Shown here piece after piece: positions 1 to 8,445 of a stretch of DNA of 64,000 nucleotides. The first letter of the stretch is position 1. Each line of letters opens with the position of its first letter. The DNA lies in NCBI RefSeq assembly GCF_028561565.1, contig NZ_JAQQTE010000004.1, forward strand, positions 141,017-205,016. Direction: 5' to 3'. The position numbers and the translations under genes were made by a program. The notes below the pieces were generated by a model that was not told the DNA's origin, searched no databases, and worked only from the letters and a program-made list of their open reading frames with translations. This DNA comes from Gilvibacter sediminis. Its GTDB lineage: Bacteria > Bacteroidota > Bacteroidia > Flavobacteriales > Flavobacteriaceae.

Positions 1-902
1 TGATCGTTCAAAAGAGAACTGCCGCCACCAGTATCCGTAAAGGTGGACTCAAAGTTTAAAAAAGCACCAGCAATAAAGCGTTCTGAGCTGTATCCCAATT
101 GCAAGCCGCCATCCAAGGCAATAGGGTAGCGGGTATCTGTCTCTCTAGCGCCGGTTTGCTCTAGTGTGGATTCGCTGAATTGTATTCCAAACCCCGGAGA
201 TAACTGCGGAGAAATAAACCAATGGGTATCAATCACCCAGGTGTAGTAGTAGGCTGCCAAAAGTTCAAATTCAAAATTATTCTCTACCTCTTTGCCCTGA
301 TCAAAGGTTGCAGATACTCTTCTATAGCCGTAGCGAAAGGTCGGTACAAAACTCCCTGCACTTTTAAGTTGCCACTGGGTATTATAAACTATGTTGCGTA
401 GTGAGAATCTATCGTTCAAGACATAAGCGGTAGAGGCTCCCCAGTAAATGGTCTTGAGGTCGGGGAATTGAACAAAAGGGTCTGTATCAGGGTTCCAGTC
501 GGTGATGAAATCTTCTGTGTTGGTTACATAAAAACCTTGATTTCTTTGATAGGTGAGCTCCTGAGCCCATTTCCCCAAAAAGAATCGAAAGCTAAAGTCG
601 GTAAGATCACTTGCTCCTTTACGGGCGTCGTCTTTGTTGGAATTGAAAAAACGCGGAGCAAAGCCAGCGCTAAATCCTAAAAATTCATAATCTAAAGAAA
701 GCGCTACTCGCAAACTGCTGTTGGTGCTTAGGAAAATATCCGGATTACCTCGGTCAAAGACTTGAAAATCCTCATTCTGTGTATCCAGGTTAAGCTTTAG
801 AATGATTTTGTCTACATAGGATTTTATATACAGGCTGTCAGCTTCTTGAGCCTTTGCATTACTGCATGCCGCTAGCGCAATTGTTAGCAGTACACTTTTG
901 AT
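1..902 (-). CDS. DUF4421-like outer-envelope protein, 3' end outside the window
   Basis: The reading frame is open on the minus strand from about 930 to the window edge. It encodes an exported protein rich in alternating aromatic/polar strands, beginning after the signal with a segment like SYVDKIILKLNLDTQNEDF. That pattern resembles the DUF4421 family of Bacteroidetes, presumed outer-membrane beta-barrel-like proteins. There is no ATG, GTG or TTG near the expected N-terminus. The only start that gives a good lipoprotein signal (KSVLLTIALAAC, lipobox LAAC) is an ATC codon at 902-900. The frame is continuous back to the stop of the upstream gene at 942. The start is therefore either non-canonical or a sequence variant of ATG. 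The C-terminus is cut by the window. Family assignment is from motif memory and is moderate. Confidence 0.6.
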   Translation of the reverse strand, partial: MKSVLLTIALAACSNAKAQEADSLYIKSYVDKIILKLNLDTQNEDFQVFDRGNPDIFLSTNSSLRVALSLDYEFLGFSAGFAPRFFNSNKDDARKGASDLTDFSFRFFLGKWAQELTYQRNQGFYVTNTEDFITDWNPDTDPFVQFPDLKTIYWGASTAYVLNDRFSLRNIVYNTQWQLKSAGSFVPTFRYGYRRVSATFDQGKEVENNFEFELLAAYYYTWVIDTHWFISPQLSPGFGIQFSESTLEQTGARETDTRYPIALDGGLQLGYSSERFIAGAFLNFESTFTDTGGGSSLLND

Positions 903-941
903 AAGGTTTGGATATGTAGTTGATTTAAAGATACAGTTCGA

Positions 942-1928
942 TTAATTGAAACGAATAGATTCCAAGGTGGCTTTGTACTGTGGCAGTCGTTGTAGCGGGT
1001 CATCAAAGGCGCTTGAAATAAATACCAAGGCGCTGTTGCTTCCATTGAGAATAGCTGCAAAGAACACGCCGCTTCGGTCTCCAGAAACCACCGTAGTTTC
1101 TAGAACTGTGGCAGGCATTCCATTGATAACCAGCTGCTGTGTTGCGGCAGCGGTGATCTTTAATTGTCCCTGCTGACTTTCTTCAACCAACTGCTCAAAA
1201 TACTTTTCTTGGGCCTCTACCGGCAGTACGGGGATCGGAGCAAAATTCATTGAGGTAGGAAGGCTTTTTTCTGCTTCTGGATCTCCATCCTTGTTGTAGA
1301 TGTCTACTTGCTTGCTTAAAACGGCAGGTTTAAAACCGGTGATGTTTGGATCAAAGGTGTAAAACGGTCCGGAGAGGTCCTCCGCACTTTGCTCCTTATC
1401 ATGAACCATGGTCTTAAATATTTCCAATACTTCATTGCGCGCCGTTGGGCTGTCACTGGGATATTCTCCGAAGATCAAACAAACAAAATCATCATCGCCA
1501 AAGACCATGGAGGCCTTTCGCTGCGTGGGTAAATTAGAAGGGCCGTCCAAAAAGATCCCGTCATAAGGGCCAAAGCGAATGTCACGTACAATATCAACCT
1601 GAGTGCCTCCAGCTTCTATATTTTCCCGACTAAAGGCTTTTTTCGCGTTCTCAAATTTGGCCGACGGCGTTTCGACGATTTGAATAAAAGTATTTTGGTC
1701 TTTTTGAATTTGATTCTGCGCTCGAACAAACTTAAACTGCTCCGGTAATAAGGCATAAACCTTGGAGCCGGGAATGCGTTTGTGAGCCTCTGTGAGTCTG
1801 GAGTTTATAGTATCGGGAAATCGTGTGGGATCTGCCTTGGTAGTTGCAGCAGCTTGCTTCTCTTCTTTACAAGCAGTAGTAACCGCAAAGGAAGCTATAA
1901 GCAATAGCATAAAAAAATTGATACGCAT
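942..1928 (-). CDS. Lipoprotein of unknown function
   Basis: The protein is about 328 residues. It starts with a clear SPII signal (MRINFFMLLLIASFAVTTAC), followed by a Lys/Glu/Ala-rich linker and a globular region with no motif I recognise. An ATG six codons further upstream (1946) is possible, but the 1928 start gives the more typical signal peptide. The body contains paired strands resembling a repeated fold (about residues 50-170 and 185-328), which suggests two related halves, but this is weak. It is probably a periplasm-facing, membrane-anchored protein. It lies 40 bp upstream of the DUF4421-like gene on the same strand and may be co-transcribed with it. Confidence 0.75.
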   Translation of the reverse strand: MRINFFMLLLIASFAVTTACKEEKQAAATTKADPTRFPDTINSRLTEAHKRIPGSKVYALLPEQFKFVRAQNQIQKDQNTFIQIVETPSAKFENAKKAFSRENIEAGGTQVDIVRDIRFGPYDGIFLDGPSNLPTQRKASMVFGDDDFVCLIFGEYPSDSPTARNEVLEIFKTMVHDKEQSAEDLSGPFYTFDPNITGFKPAVLSKQVDIYNKDGDPEAEKSLPTSMNFAPIPVLPVEAQEKYFEQLVEESQQGQLKITAAATQQLVINGMPATVLETTVVSGDRSGVFFAAILNGSNSALVFISSAFDDPLQRLPQYKATLESIRFN

Positions 1929-1982
1929 AGTAGTTCTGAGTTGCACCTCAAAACTAAAGAAAAATGCGCAAACCTCTTGTGT

Positions 1983-2861
1983 TTATTGCTTTAGTTGAGG
2001 AATGGGGATATAAGTGGAATCTCCAGGAACTTTCGGAAACTTCTTAGCCTCCCAATCTACCTTGGCTTGCGCCAATCGATCCTTATCTGAAGACACAAAA
2101 TTCCAAAGTAAATAGTGCTCTTGTCCTAAAGGCTCCCCGCCAAATAGCATTAATTGGGTATCGGCACCCATACAGATCTCACATTGTTCATCGGTCTTGC
2201 TGATCAGCATTTGTCCGGCATCTACCTTTTGCCCGTCTAAATTGATCTGTCCCTTGACAATCACAAAGGCAACCTCTCCGCGCAATTGGCCCGCGAGTGA
2301 GAGCGTAGTTTCTTCCGCAGTGAATACATCCACCATAAATAAAGGCGAATAACCCTGCAATGGCGCTTTTCTACCAAATGCTTCTCCGGCGGCCAGTTTA
2401 AAGTGGATTGGGCCCTCTTGCCAATTTGGAATTTGATCCGCAGGATAATAATCAAAGCGAGGTTCCATGGTCTCTTTTTCTGGAGGCAATGCCACCCAGA
2501 TCTGGTACCCATGCATGTCAAATTCTCGACCGTCTCGCAATTCTTGAGGGGTACGCTCCGTATGTGTAACTGCGCGACCTGAAGTCATAAAACCCACATC
2601 TCCCGGAGAAATCACTTGAACACTCCCCACACTGTCTCGGTGTTCAATTTGTCCTTTAAACAGATAGGTCAAGGTACTGAGGCCAATGTGAGGATGCTGG
2701 TCCACGTCCATATACCGCCCGGGACCCAGTGTTGCTGGTCCCATATGATCAATAAAAGTAAATGGACCTACCTGACGTTTTTTACGGAAAGGCAGCAAAC
2801 GCCCAACCATAAAATTGCCCAGATCTGCTTGCCGCTCGTTGACTAAGAGGTCGTTGTTCAT
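1983..2861 (-). CDS. Pirin family bicupin protein
   Basis: The 292-residue protein has the pirin N-terminal cupin with the metal-site motifs HPHIGL (about residue 57) and THTERT (His-x-Glu, about residue 100), followed by the second pirin cupin. Length is typical for the family. Pirins are cytosolic non-haem iron proteins; some are quercetin dioxygenases and others are redox-sensitive regulators of metabolic enzymes, so the substrate here is unknown. It starts 2 bp after the stop of the small secreted protein at 2864-3220, so the two are likely one transcript. A second pirin is present at 34077-34955 in a different context. Confidence 0.93.
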   Translation of the reverse strand: MNNDLLVNERQADLGNFMVGRLLPFRKKRQVGPFTFIDHMGPATLGPGRYMDVDQHPHIGLSTLTYLFKGQIEHRDSVGSVQVISPGDVGFMTSGRAVTHTERTPQELRDGREFDMHGYQIWVALPPEKETMEPRFDYYPADQIPNWQEGPIHFKLAAGEAFGRKAPLQGYSPLFMVDVFTAEETTLSLAGQLRGEVAFVIVKGQINLDGQKVDAGQMLISKTDEQCEICMGADTQLMLFGGEPLGQEHYLLWNFVSSDKDRLAQAKVDWEAKKFPKVPGDSTYIPIPQLKQ

Positions 2862-2863
2862 GT

Positions 2864-3220
2864 TTATTCTTTTTTCACTGGCCTGTAAGATACGGCAGCC
2901 TTGGCAATTACGTCGGTATCAAAATAGATCTCTAGACCTTTAGAAATGATAAGCTCTTGAGTTTGCTCGGGTTTAACGGCAAATTCCTGAAGGATCTCGC
3001 CCTCTTTTTGAACGCGAATGGAGAAGTCGCCTTTACCAATATTAGACACTACGATAATACTGTCCACATGCACAAAAGGGTTGATCGTTGCATCTTGCCC
3101 AGGGCCTTTCCCGGTGATGGACATGCTTTGATTTGGATCCAAATCAATAATTGCAGCCTCTTGGGCAGTTGCGCTCAGCATAAAACCAAATAAGGCGATC
3201 AGTGTAATTTTTATATTCAT
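2864..3220 (-). CDS. Small secreted protein, unknown
   Basis: The 118-residue protein has a Sec signal peptide (about residues 1-19, cleavage after ATAQ). Its beta-rich domain contains DPNQSMSITGKGPGQDATIN and ends YRPVKKE. I do not recognise a named family. The composition suggests a small periplasmic beta-sandwich. It is the first gene of a probable two-gene unit with the pirin. A TATCTTTA promoter-like core (complement of 3235-3242) lies about 15 bp upstream of its start. Confidence 0.7.
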   Translation of the reverse strand: MNIKITLIALFGFMLSATAQEAAIIDLDPNQSMSITGKGPGQDATINPFVHVDSIIVVSNIGKGDFSIRVQKEGEILQEFAVKPEQTQELIISKGLEIYFDTDVIAKAAVSYRPVKKE

Positions 3221-3298
3221 GATTGAAGTTTTTTTAAAGATAGTTTGGTTCTACAGGCCTGATTGCCAACAATATCACAATTCTTTTATAAAAGCCTC

Positions 3299-4012
3299 TT
3301 AATTCGCTTTGGCAAATACCATACAGTGTTGCCAAGGGAGGTTATCTATGTTTTCCACCAATTTAAAACCAGCAGCCTCCATTTCTTTCACGGCTTGAGC
3401 TTCGGTCATTTTATGAGTTTCTTTGATCGGTACCGTGGGATCCTCTCCGCGATATTCGATGAGGTATAATTTGGCATCAGGCCGCATAGCTTGATAAATA
3501 GAGGCCATCATCTCCACAGGAAAGCTAAACTCGTGATATACGTCTACGATAAGTACTTTATCTACGGAGTTCGCAGGCAAATTAGCAGTCTTCTCTGTAG
3601 ATTTCACCAAATTAACGTTGCTAGCCTCTAGCGCTTCTTTGCGGTATTCCATAGCCGCCAACATCTCATTTTGAATGTCTACACCATAAACGGTTCCTTG
3701 ACTGGCTAAAGGAGCCATTCTAAAAACGTGATAGCCGGAGCCGGCTCCTATGTCTGCAATATCGTCATTGGGCCCAATCTCCATATTGGCCAGCAGGGCA
3801 GAGACATTCTCTTCTTTCTCACGTTCCGGGCGCTCCAGCCAACCCATACCTTGATAGCCCATGACAAAGGCAATCTCTCGCCCCATATACCATTTGCCGG
3901 TCCCGTTGCGGTCTCCTGATTTAAAGGTATAAGGACCTTCTTGTTTCTCCGTTTGCCCTTGACAACTCCAAAGGGGAGCTAATAACAAAAGCAGTATTAA
4001 TGTCTTTTTCAT
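3299..4012 (-). CDS. Class I SAM-dependent methyltransferase with lipoprotein signal
   Basis: The start is set at 4012, giving MKKTLILLLLLAPLWSC, a strong SPII signal with lipobox LWSC. An ATG at 4048 would bury this signal and overlap the upstream gene. The mature protein carries a class I methyltransferase Rossmann fold. Motif I is DIGAGSGYHVF (about residue 95), followed by an acidic strand end YGVDIQNEM and a motif like LIVDVYHEF. The ending LPWQHCMVFAKAN is that of a methyltransferase C-terminal strand. Enzymes of this fold need cytoplasmic SAM, yet the signal predicts export, which is a real puzzle. It lies 11 bp downstream of 4024-4740 on the same strand. The substrate is unknown. Confidence 0.88.
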   Translation of the reverse strand: MKKTLILLLLLAPLWSCQGQTEKQEGPYTFKSGDRNGTGKWYMGREIAFVMGYQGMGWLERPEREKEENVSALLANMEIGPNDDIADIGAGSGYHVFRMAPLASQGTVYGVDIQNEMLAAMEYRKEALEASNVNLVKSTEKTANLPANSVDKVLIVDVYHEFSFPVEMMASIYQAMRPDAKLYLIEYRGEDPTVPIKETHKMTEAQAVKEMEAAGFKLVENIDNLPWQHCMVFAKAN

Positions 4013-4023
4013 AGCTAAATTTT

Positions 4024-4740
4024 TTACTGCGGATTGCGGACACTCCAAACCTCGTATAGCGGATCGCCTTTACTAGAGAATCCGGAATGGTGCCAATGCC
4101 CGTCTATTAGTTCAAAGTCAAATGCTAAAGCGGCTCCCACGCGGGCTACGTCTCTAGAGAAGAACTCAATGTTTTCGGTGTATTTGCCATCTACGGTCGT
4201 ATAGCTACCACCGCCGGTAGCCATGAATTGTTTGGTCTCGGTATTGTAGGCGATCCATTGAAAGCGCGTACCCGAAAGGATCTTCATGGTTTTGCGTGGA
4301 CGCGTTGTATCGCGCTCTTGCATTTCACCGTTGCGTTTGCGTCCAGACATGAGCCAAGCGCCGTTCAAGGCGCCAGGAGTTCCATCGTCAATACGTGTGA
4401 ATACCCGATCATCACCCACGATTTGCAGTTCTTTATCGGTTAAACGAATGTCAAAGCTGATGGAATTTCCTACGGCTTCGGGATTGTCTGAATTGAATTC
4501 CACCGTTTCTGTAAGTGTGTTTCCTTTTAGACTCCACAATCCCCCATTGGTATGAATAAAAGCGCCAGTCTTTGCATCGTAAATGGTCAGCACTTGATAG
4601 CCGTCAGCAAAGATGACCACTTGATGGATTTCTTGTCCTTGATCTGTGGTATGGTAATGTTCCCAAGCGCCGCGGAGGTTTTGGCCTTGGATGCTGAGCG
4701 CAATCAACATAAAACCTACTGCTAAAAGTAAATTTCTCAT
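4024..4740 (-). CDS. Secreted two-repeat lipocalin-like protein
   Basis: The 238-residue protein has a Sec signal (cleavage near SIQGQ, residue 20) and two homologous domains. Repeat 1 (about 23-116) and repeat 2 (about 124-235) share the pattern GAW, a glycine pair before a small Tyr/Trp-Ser strand, TE-x-x-EF-x-S, VG and a final F-D-(I/F) strand. This resembles DUF4488 / lipocalin-like proteins often annotated only as 'membrane or secreted protein' in Bacteroidetes. It is probably periplasmic or surface-located. It directly precedes the exported methyltransferase and follows the yitT gene by about 11 bp, so these genes may be co-transcribed. Confidence 0.78.
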   Translation of the reverse strand: MRNLLLAVGFMLIALSIQGQNLRGAWEHYHTTDQGQEIHQVVIFADGYQVLTIYDAKTGAFIHTNGGLWSLKGNTLTETVEFNSDNPEAVGNSISFDIRLTDKELQIVGDDRVFTRIDDGTPGALNGAWLMSGRKRNGEMQERDTTRPRKTMKILSGTRFQWIAYNTETKQFMATGGGSYTTVDGKYTENIEFFSRDVARVGAALAFDFELIDGHWHHSGFSSKGDPLYEVWSVRNPQ

Positions 4741-4751
4741 AATCTCTAGAT

Positions 4752-5624
4752 TTATTTTTTAGACCGATCGCGACTGAGGTATTTCCTCAAAATACCCCCA
4801 CGAACGTTGTTGACGTCAAACTCAATGACAAAGGCATCGGGGTCTACATGGTCAATCAACCGCTGTACGCGGCGAATATCAATACGATTGATCACCGAAT
4901 GAATGATCTCTACATCGTCTTTTTCCCCGCGGCTCCCCACACCTTTGGTGCCTTTGTAGACGGTCATTCCAATACCGAGTTTCTCGGTAAAGGCTTGGCG
5001 TAAGTCCGCAGGATGTTCAGTGACGATCATCAGCCCCACATGATCTTCAAAACCTTCTATGGTGTAGTCTATGGCTTTTGCCGTCACAATGTAGGTGAGA
5101 ATGGAGTAGAGGGCCACCTCCACAGAAAGCAGGAAAGCGGTTATTCCAAACAAGACAATGTTGAATACCAAAATTACCCGTCCAATACTGAGGCCCCATT
5201 TTTCGTTGATATAGATTCCAAAGATCTCTGAACCGTCCAAAACGGAACCGTTTTTAATGGCCAAGCCAATACCAGCTCCTAAAAACAGGCCGCCGAATAT
5301 GGAGATGATCAGTTTGTCATCGGTGATGGATTGAAAATTCTCAAAGTGGATCATTACCGCTAAGACCAGCACAGAAAAGATCGACTTGATCAAGATCTTG
5401 CGCGCAACTGTAAACCAGCCGATAACAAAAAATGGAATGGTTATGATGGGTAGGGTATAGGAGAGCTCTACATGGAACAACTCAGCAATTAAAATCGCAA
5501 TTCCCGTGACGCCGCCGTCTAAAAACCCATTGGGCAATAAAAAGGCTTTAAGACCAATACTTGCCAAACATACCGCCAAAGCAATTTGGAGCAATTCAAA
5601 AATCAGCGATCGATTCAAACTCAT
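4752..5624 (-). CDS. YitT family membrane protein
   Basis: The 290-residue protein has five to six hydrophobic segments in the first 190 residues (YitT/DUF161), including the typical motif NGFLDGGVTGIAI and a second glycine-rich loop LDGSEIFGI. A cytosolic DUF2179 domain follows (about 205-285, motifs TVYKGTKGVGSRG and DPDAFVIEFDVNNVRGG). Both domains and the length match the family. Function is unestablished; some relatives have been implicated in transport. It lies 6 bp downstream of the NTF2-like gene (5631-6161). Confidence 0.92.
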   Translation of the reverse strand: MSLNRSLIFELLQIALAVCLASIGLKAFLLPNGFLDGGVTGIAILIAELFHVELSYTLPIITIPFFVIGWFTVARKILIKSIFSVLVLAVMIHFENFQSITDDKLIISIFGGLFLGAGIGLAIKNGSVLDGSEIFGIYINEKWGLSIGRVILVFNIVLFGITAFLLSVEVALYSILTYIVTAKAIDYTIEGFEDHVGLMIVTEHPADLRQAFTEKLGIGMTVYKGTKGVGSRGEKDDVEIIHSVINRIDIRRVQRLIDHVDPDAFVIEFDVNNVRGGILRKYLSRDRSKK

Positions 5625-5630
5625 AGGGCT

Positions 5631-6161
5631 TTAAGGTCTGTTTTGGATATAACTCGCTGGTATAGGATTCTCTGGCCCTTCTTGGGTCCAATAGATATTG
5701 ACGATCCACCAGCGGGTGCCGTCAAATTGCATTTGAATACTGTTAATGCCGCGCATAAAGGGTTCGGTATCTTTTTTGGAACGGAAGGATTCATAAGTGC
5801 TAAACACCTGCGCGATGGTCCCAAAACGATCTTCTTGCCGTCCAATCTCCTTCTCGTAAAAACCATTTTCCACCAACCAAGTCCCTGAGCGTTTTATATA
5901 ATCTTCTGGACTCATATACACCACTTGATAGCTGCCGTCTTTGGTCTTGGCGGAAAAGATTAGTTTTGCCTCTTGTTTAAAAAGGTATTTAAAAAGGTCC
6001 CAGTCACGCGCTTCTCCTTTTTCACCACTGATCACTCCGTAAAGCGTGGCAATGGTAGCGTCTATGCTTTCTACTTTGGTTGGCTGGTCTGCCTTGTCTT
6101 GTGAAAAGCTGCTTTGACAGCCCAAAATAAAAACCAGCAGGAGGAGTGTTCTAAGCGTCAT
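5631..6161 (-). CDS. Exported NTF2-like (SnoaL-like) protein
   Basis: The 176-residue protein has an N-terminal hydrophobic signal (MTLRTLLLLVFILGCQSSFSQ). A Cys at position 15 could act as a lipobox, or cleavage could follow FSQ. The mature part looks like an NTF2/SnoaL cone: an N-terminal helix pair (IDATIATLYGVISGEKGE, DWDLFKYLF), then a strand series ending FDGTRWWIVNIYWTQE. Such domains serve as small-molecule pockets or scaffolds. It overlaps the 3' end of the DUF2007 gene by 11 bp, which points to translational coupling. Confidence 0.8.
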   Translation of the reverse strand: MTLRTLLLLVFILGCQSSFSQDKADQPTKVESIDATIATLYGVISGEKGEARDWDLFKYLFKQEAKLIFSAKTKDGSYQVVYMSPEDYIKRSGTWLVENGFYEKEIGRQEDRFGTIAQVFSTYESFRSKKDTEPFMRGINSIQMQFDGTRWWIVNIYWTQEGPENPIPASYIQNRP

Positions 6162-6396
6162 CGGTCTGTTGGTTGTTTATGAAATCTTCAATTACCGGCT
6201 TGGCCTTGGCCAGATCGTCTTGATGTATTTTTAGACGGACTGTATTTGGTGTTCCACCGCCAAATCCTGCAGTGATGCCCGCTTGATAATCATTTTGCAC
6301 CATGGCGTCTACACCTGCTTCTGCTAATAATCCTTTTAACAGGATGACGCGTACTTCTGTTCCGGAATAGACGGTTTCAAATTCTTGTTCACTCAT
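6151..6396 (-). CDS. DUF2007 domain protein
   Basis: The 81-residue protein matches the DUF2007 pattern: VYSGTEVRVILLKGLLAEAGVDAMVQN, a Gly-rich loop, and VRLKIHQDDLAKAKPVIEDF. The family is annotated as a putative signal-transducing small domain with a ferredoxin-like fold, but no activity is known. It is cytosolic. It lies 10 bp downstream of the methyltransferase at 6407-7417 and overlaps the next gene by 11 bp, so it belongs to one operon running leftward. Confidence 0.85.
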   Translation of the reverse strand: MSEQEFETVYSGTEVRVILLKGLLAEAGVDAMVQNDYQAGITAGFGGGTPNTVRLKIHQDDLAKAKPVIEDFINNQQTDDA

Positions 6397-6406
6397 ATGT
6401 TTTGTA

Positions 6407-7417
6407 TTATGAACCTAGAGGCTCTAAGGTATATTTGAGTTCTATTTGTGGTTCGAGTTGATAATTAAAGGTTATTGTGCTGTCTGGAAAGGGTTTTTCT
6501 AAACGCATTTCCAAGGGAAGACTCAAGGAAGATTCCCCGCGTTCTAAAACAATATCTTCATGGATCTTCACCCGCGTGTCAATGATGAGACTCTCAAAGT
6601 CATCCATGGAAGCCAAGCTCACAGGAACTTCCTTGAAGACACTCGGTAAGCTATCTCCTTGAGGGATCTGGCCCAATAGATCACTTACGTTGACTATAGT
6701 CTTTTTGTGGAGTTCCTCACGATCCTCGCTACCAGCAGCTGCTGGTTTGATCAAACTCAGTTCCAAGCTCACATTCTCGGGTATGAGAATAATATCGTCA
6801 TTAAACTGAGGTAACATGTTGTGGAGTATAGGCACATAGCATTCGCGGTAAAGCAGAGCATCTAAGGTCTCGCTAAAAAGTATATCGTATTGATCGGCTT
6901 CAGGAACCTTGAAGGTGACTGCATCGGCCAAATAAGCATCGATTAAATATTCTTCTAATTCTAAAGCTTGTATCAGCTTTTTTGCAGCCTCCAAAGAGCG
7001 CTCGTTGATCTCTAAAATACTAAAGGAAAGTTCTTCTGAGGAGTAGATCGCTGTGAGTAAGGTCATAAACGGGGCATAAGGTCCGCAGCCTGCATAAAAC
7101 ACTTTTACAGGTCTACCGCTAACTCTGGTCTTGGCCAATGCGATGGCTTGTTGCATACCCTGCAGGAATTTGCTTGTTCTTCTAAGGTCTAAGAGGCATT
7201 GTGCCGCGTGATTTATACCTAACGCCTTTCCGTAAGCAGATGGGACTGCAGCCATCATTTCCATCTCTTGATCCATACCCGACACCTGAGTGAGTTCGCT
7301 GAAAAGTCCGTGAATTTGCATTAAGCGTCCGTGTAGGTTTTGGTCATTCTGCGGATCTTCCAAAATGGAAAGTACTGCTGTTTTAAGTGTTTCTTTGTTG
7401 GATTGTTGATCGGTCAT
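6407..7417 (-). CDS. Class I SAM-dependent methyltransferase (PRMT-like fold)
   Basis: The 336-residue cytosolic protein has an all-helical N-terminus (about 1-100) and then a Rossmann fold. Motif I is VFYAGCGPYAPFM (about 104-116), the acidic post-I residue is in SILEINERS, and there is a D-A motif in LADAVTF. A double-E-like loop (ILFSETLDALLY) and a long C-terminal beta region resemble protein arginine methyltransferase architecture. The substrate cannot be inferred. A TATCTTTA core (complement of 7439-7446) lies 22 bp upstream of the start and probably drives the operon 7417 to about 4024. Confidence 0.8.
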   Translation of the reverse strand: MTDQQSNKETLKTAVLSILEDPQNDQNLHGRLMQIHGLFSELTQVSGMDQEMEMMAAVPSAYGKALGINHAAQCLLDLRRTSKFLQGMQQAIALAKTRVSGRPVKVFYAGCGPYAPFMTLLTAIYSSEELSFSILEINERSLEAAKKLIQALELEEYLIDAYLADAVTFKVPEADQYDILFSETLDALLYRECYVPILHNMLPQFNDDIILIPENVSLELSLIKPAAAGSEDREELHKKTIVNVSDLLGQIPQGDSLPSVFKEVPVSLASMDDFESLIIDTRVKIHEDIVLERGESSLSLPLEMRLEKPFPDSTITFNYQLEPQIELKYTLEPLGS

Positions 7418-7462
7418 GGGTGTGATGTAGCTTATCCTTAAAGATAAGGTATTCGCATAAAA

Positions 7463-7486
7463 AAACCGCGCTTGTGGGCGCGGTTT
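7463..7486 (-). terminator. Rho-independent terminator after the OmpA-family gene
   Basis: A perfect 9-bp stem (AAACCGCGC / GCGCGGTTT) has a 6-nt loop at 7472-7477. On the minus strand it is followed by a run of T (complement of the A run at 7459-7465). It sits 20 bp past the stop of 7506-8366. Confidence 0.9.
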
Positions 7487-7505
7487 GTAGTTTGTTAAGC
7501 GAAGA

Positions 7506-8366
7506 CTAGTTATTGATCGCTGGATCTTTAAGTCCGTCTTCTATCATGTTGTAGAACTGATCGATCTTAGGCAATACCACAATACGGGTACGTCGGTTTC
7601 TCGCTTTTCCTTCTGCTGAGTCATTTGGCGCTACAGGAATGTATTCTGAGCGTCCACCAGCAGTCATACGCTTAGGATCCACCCCAAATTCATCCTGAAG
7701 CAGTCTTACCACTGCCGTTGCACGTAGCACACTTAAGTCCCAGTTATCTTTGATCCCTGCTCGGCTGATAGGGTCGGTATCGGTGTGACCTTCAACCAAG
7801 AATTCAAAGTCGGGCTTGTTGTTAACTACCTTAGCTACTTTTCCTAGCACTTCTTTGGCGCGATCGGTAATGGCATAGCTTCCGCTCTTGAACAAGAGCT
7901 TGTCAGAAATATTTACGTAAACCACTCCTTTTTCAACGCTCACTTCGATATCTTCATCATCCAAGTTTCCAAGTACACCTTTAAGACTTTGTACCAAGGC
8001 TAGGTTTACGGAATCTCTGCGTGTTACTGCATCTTGTAGTTTGCGAATGGTCAAGTCTTTTTCTTTGAGACTTTCTAATGATTTTTCAAGGTTGGCAGCA
8101 CCTTGTTGGGTAAGTGTGGTGAATTCCCCAATTTGTTTAATCAGGTCTCCATTGGTGGCATTCAATGAATTTACCTGTGATTGCAAAGAGTTTGCTTTGG
8201 CAGTGAGTCCCGCTTTTTCTTCCAGACAGCTGTTGAGTTTAACAGTGGCTGAGTTTAACAGATCTTCCGTGTTGCGTTGTTTGGCTTCTAGTTCTGCGTA
8301 CTGCTTTTTAGATACACAGGATACCGCAGTGAGGGCTATTGCGGCAATTAATGCTATTTTCTTCAT
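7506..8366 (-). CDS. OmpA family lipoprotein with coiled coil
   Basis: The 286-residue protein starts with an SPII signal (Cys17 in TAVSC). A long coiled coil (about 20-130) is followed by an OmpA_C/MotB-type peptidoglycan-binding domain (about 150-270). Diagnostic motifs are VEGHTDTDPIS, NWDLSVLRATAVVR and the closing ARNRRTRIVVLP. It anchors the outer membrane to peptidoglycan by binding meso-DAP. A likely -7 element (TAATTTTA on the minus strand, complement of 8386-8393) lies 20 bp upstream of the start. A terminator follows at 7463-7486, so it is probably monocistronic. Confidence 0.94.
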   Translation of the reverse strand: MKKIALIAAIALTAVSCVSKKQYAELEAKQRNTEDLLNSATVKLNSCLEEKAGLTAKANSLQSQVNSLNATNGDLIKQIGEFTTLTQQGAANLEKSLESLKEKDLTIRKLQDAVTRRDSVNLALVQSLKGVLGNLDDEDIEVSVEKGVVYVNISDKLLFKSGSYAITDRAKEVLGKVAKVVNNKPDFEFLVEGHTDTDPISRAGIKDNWDLSVLRATAVVRLLQDEFGVDPKRMTAGGRSEYIPVAPNDSAEGKARNRRTRIVVLPKIDQFYNMIEDGLKDPAINN

Positions 8367-8445
8367 AAATCTCAGTTTAGTTACGTAAAATTAGTGGTTA
8401 TCCAGCGTTGCTAAAAATCCTTAACAATACTTTAGGTAAAGGTAG

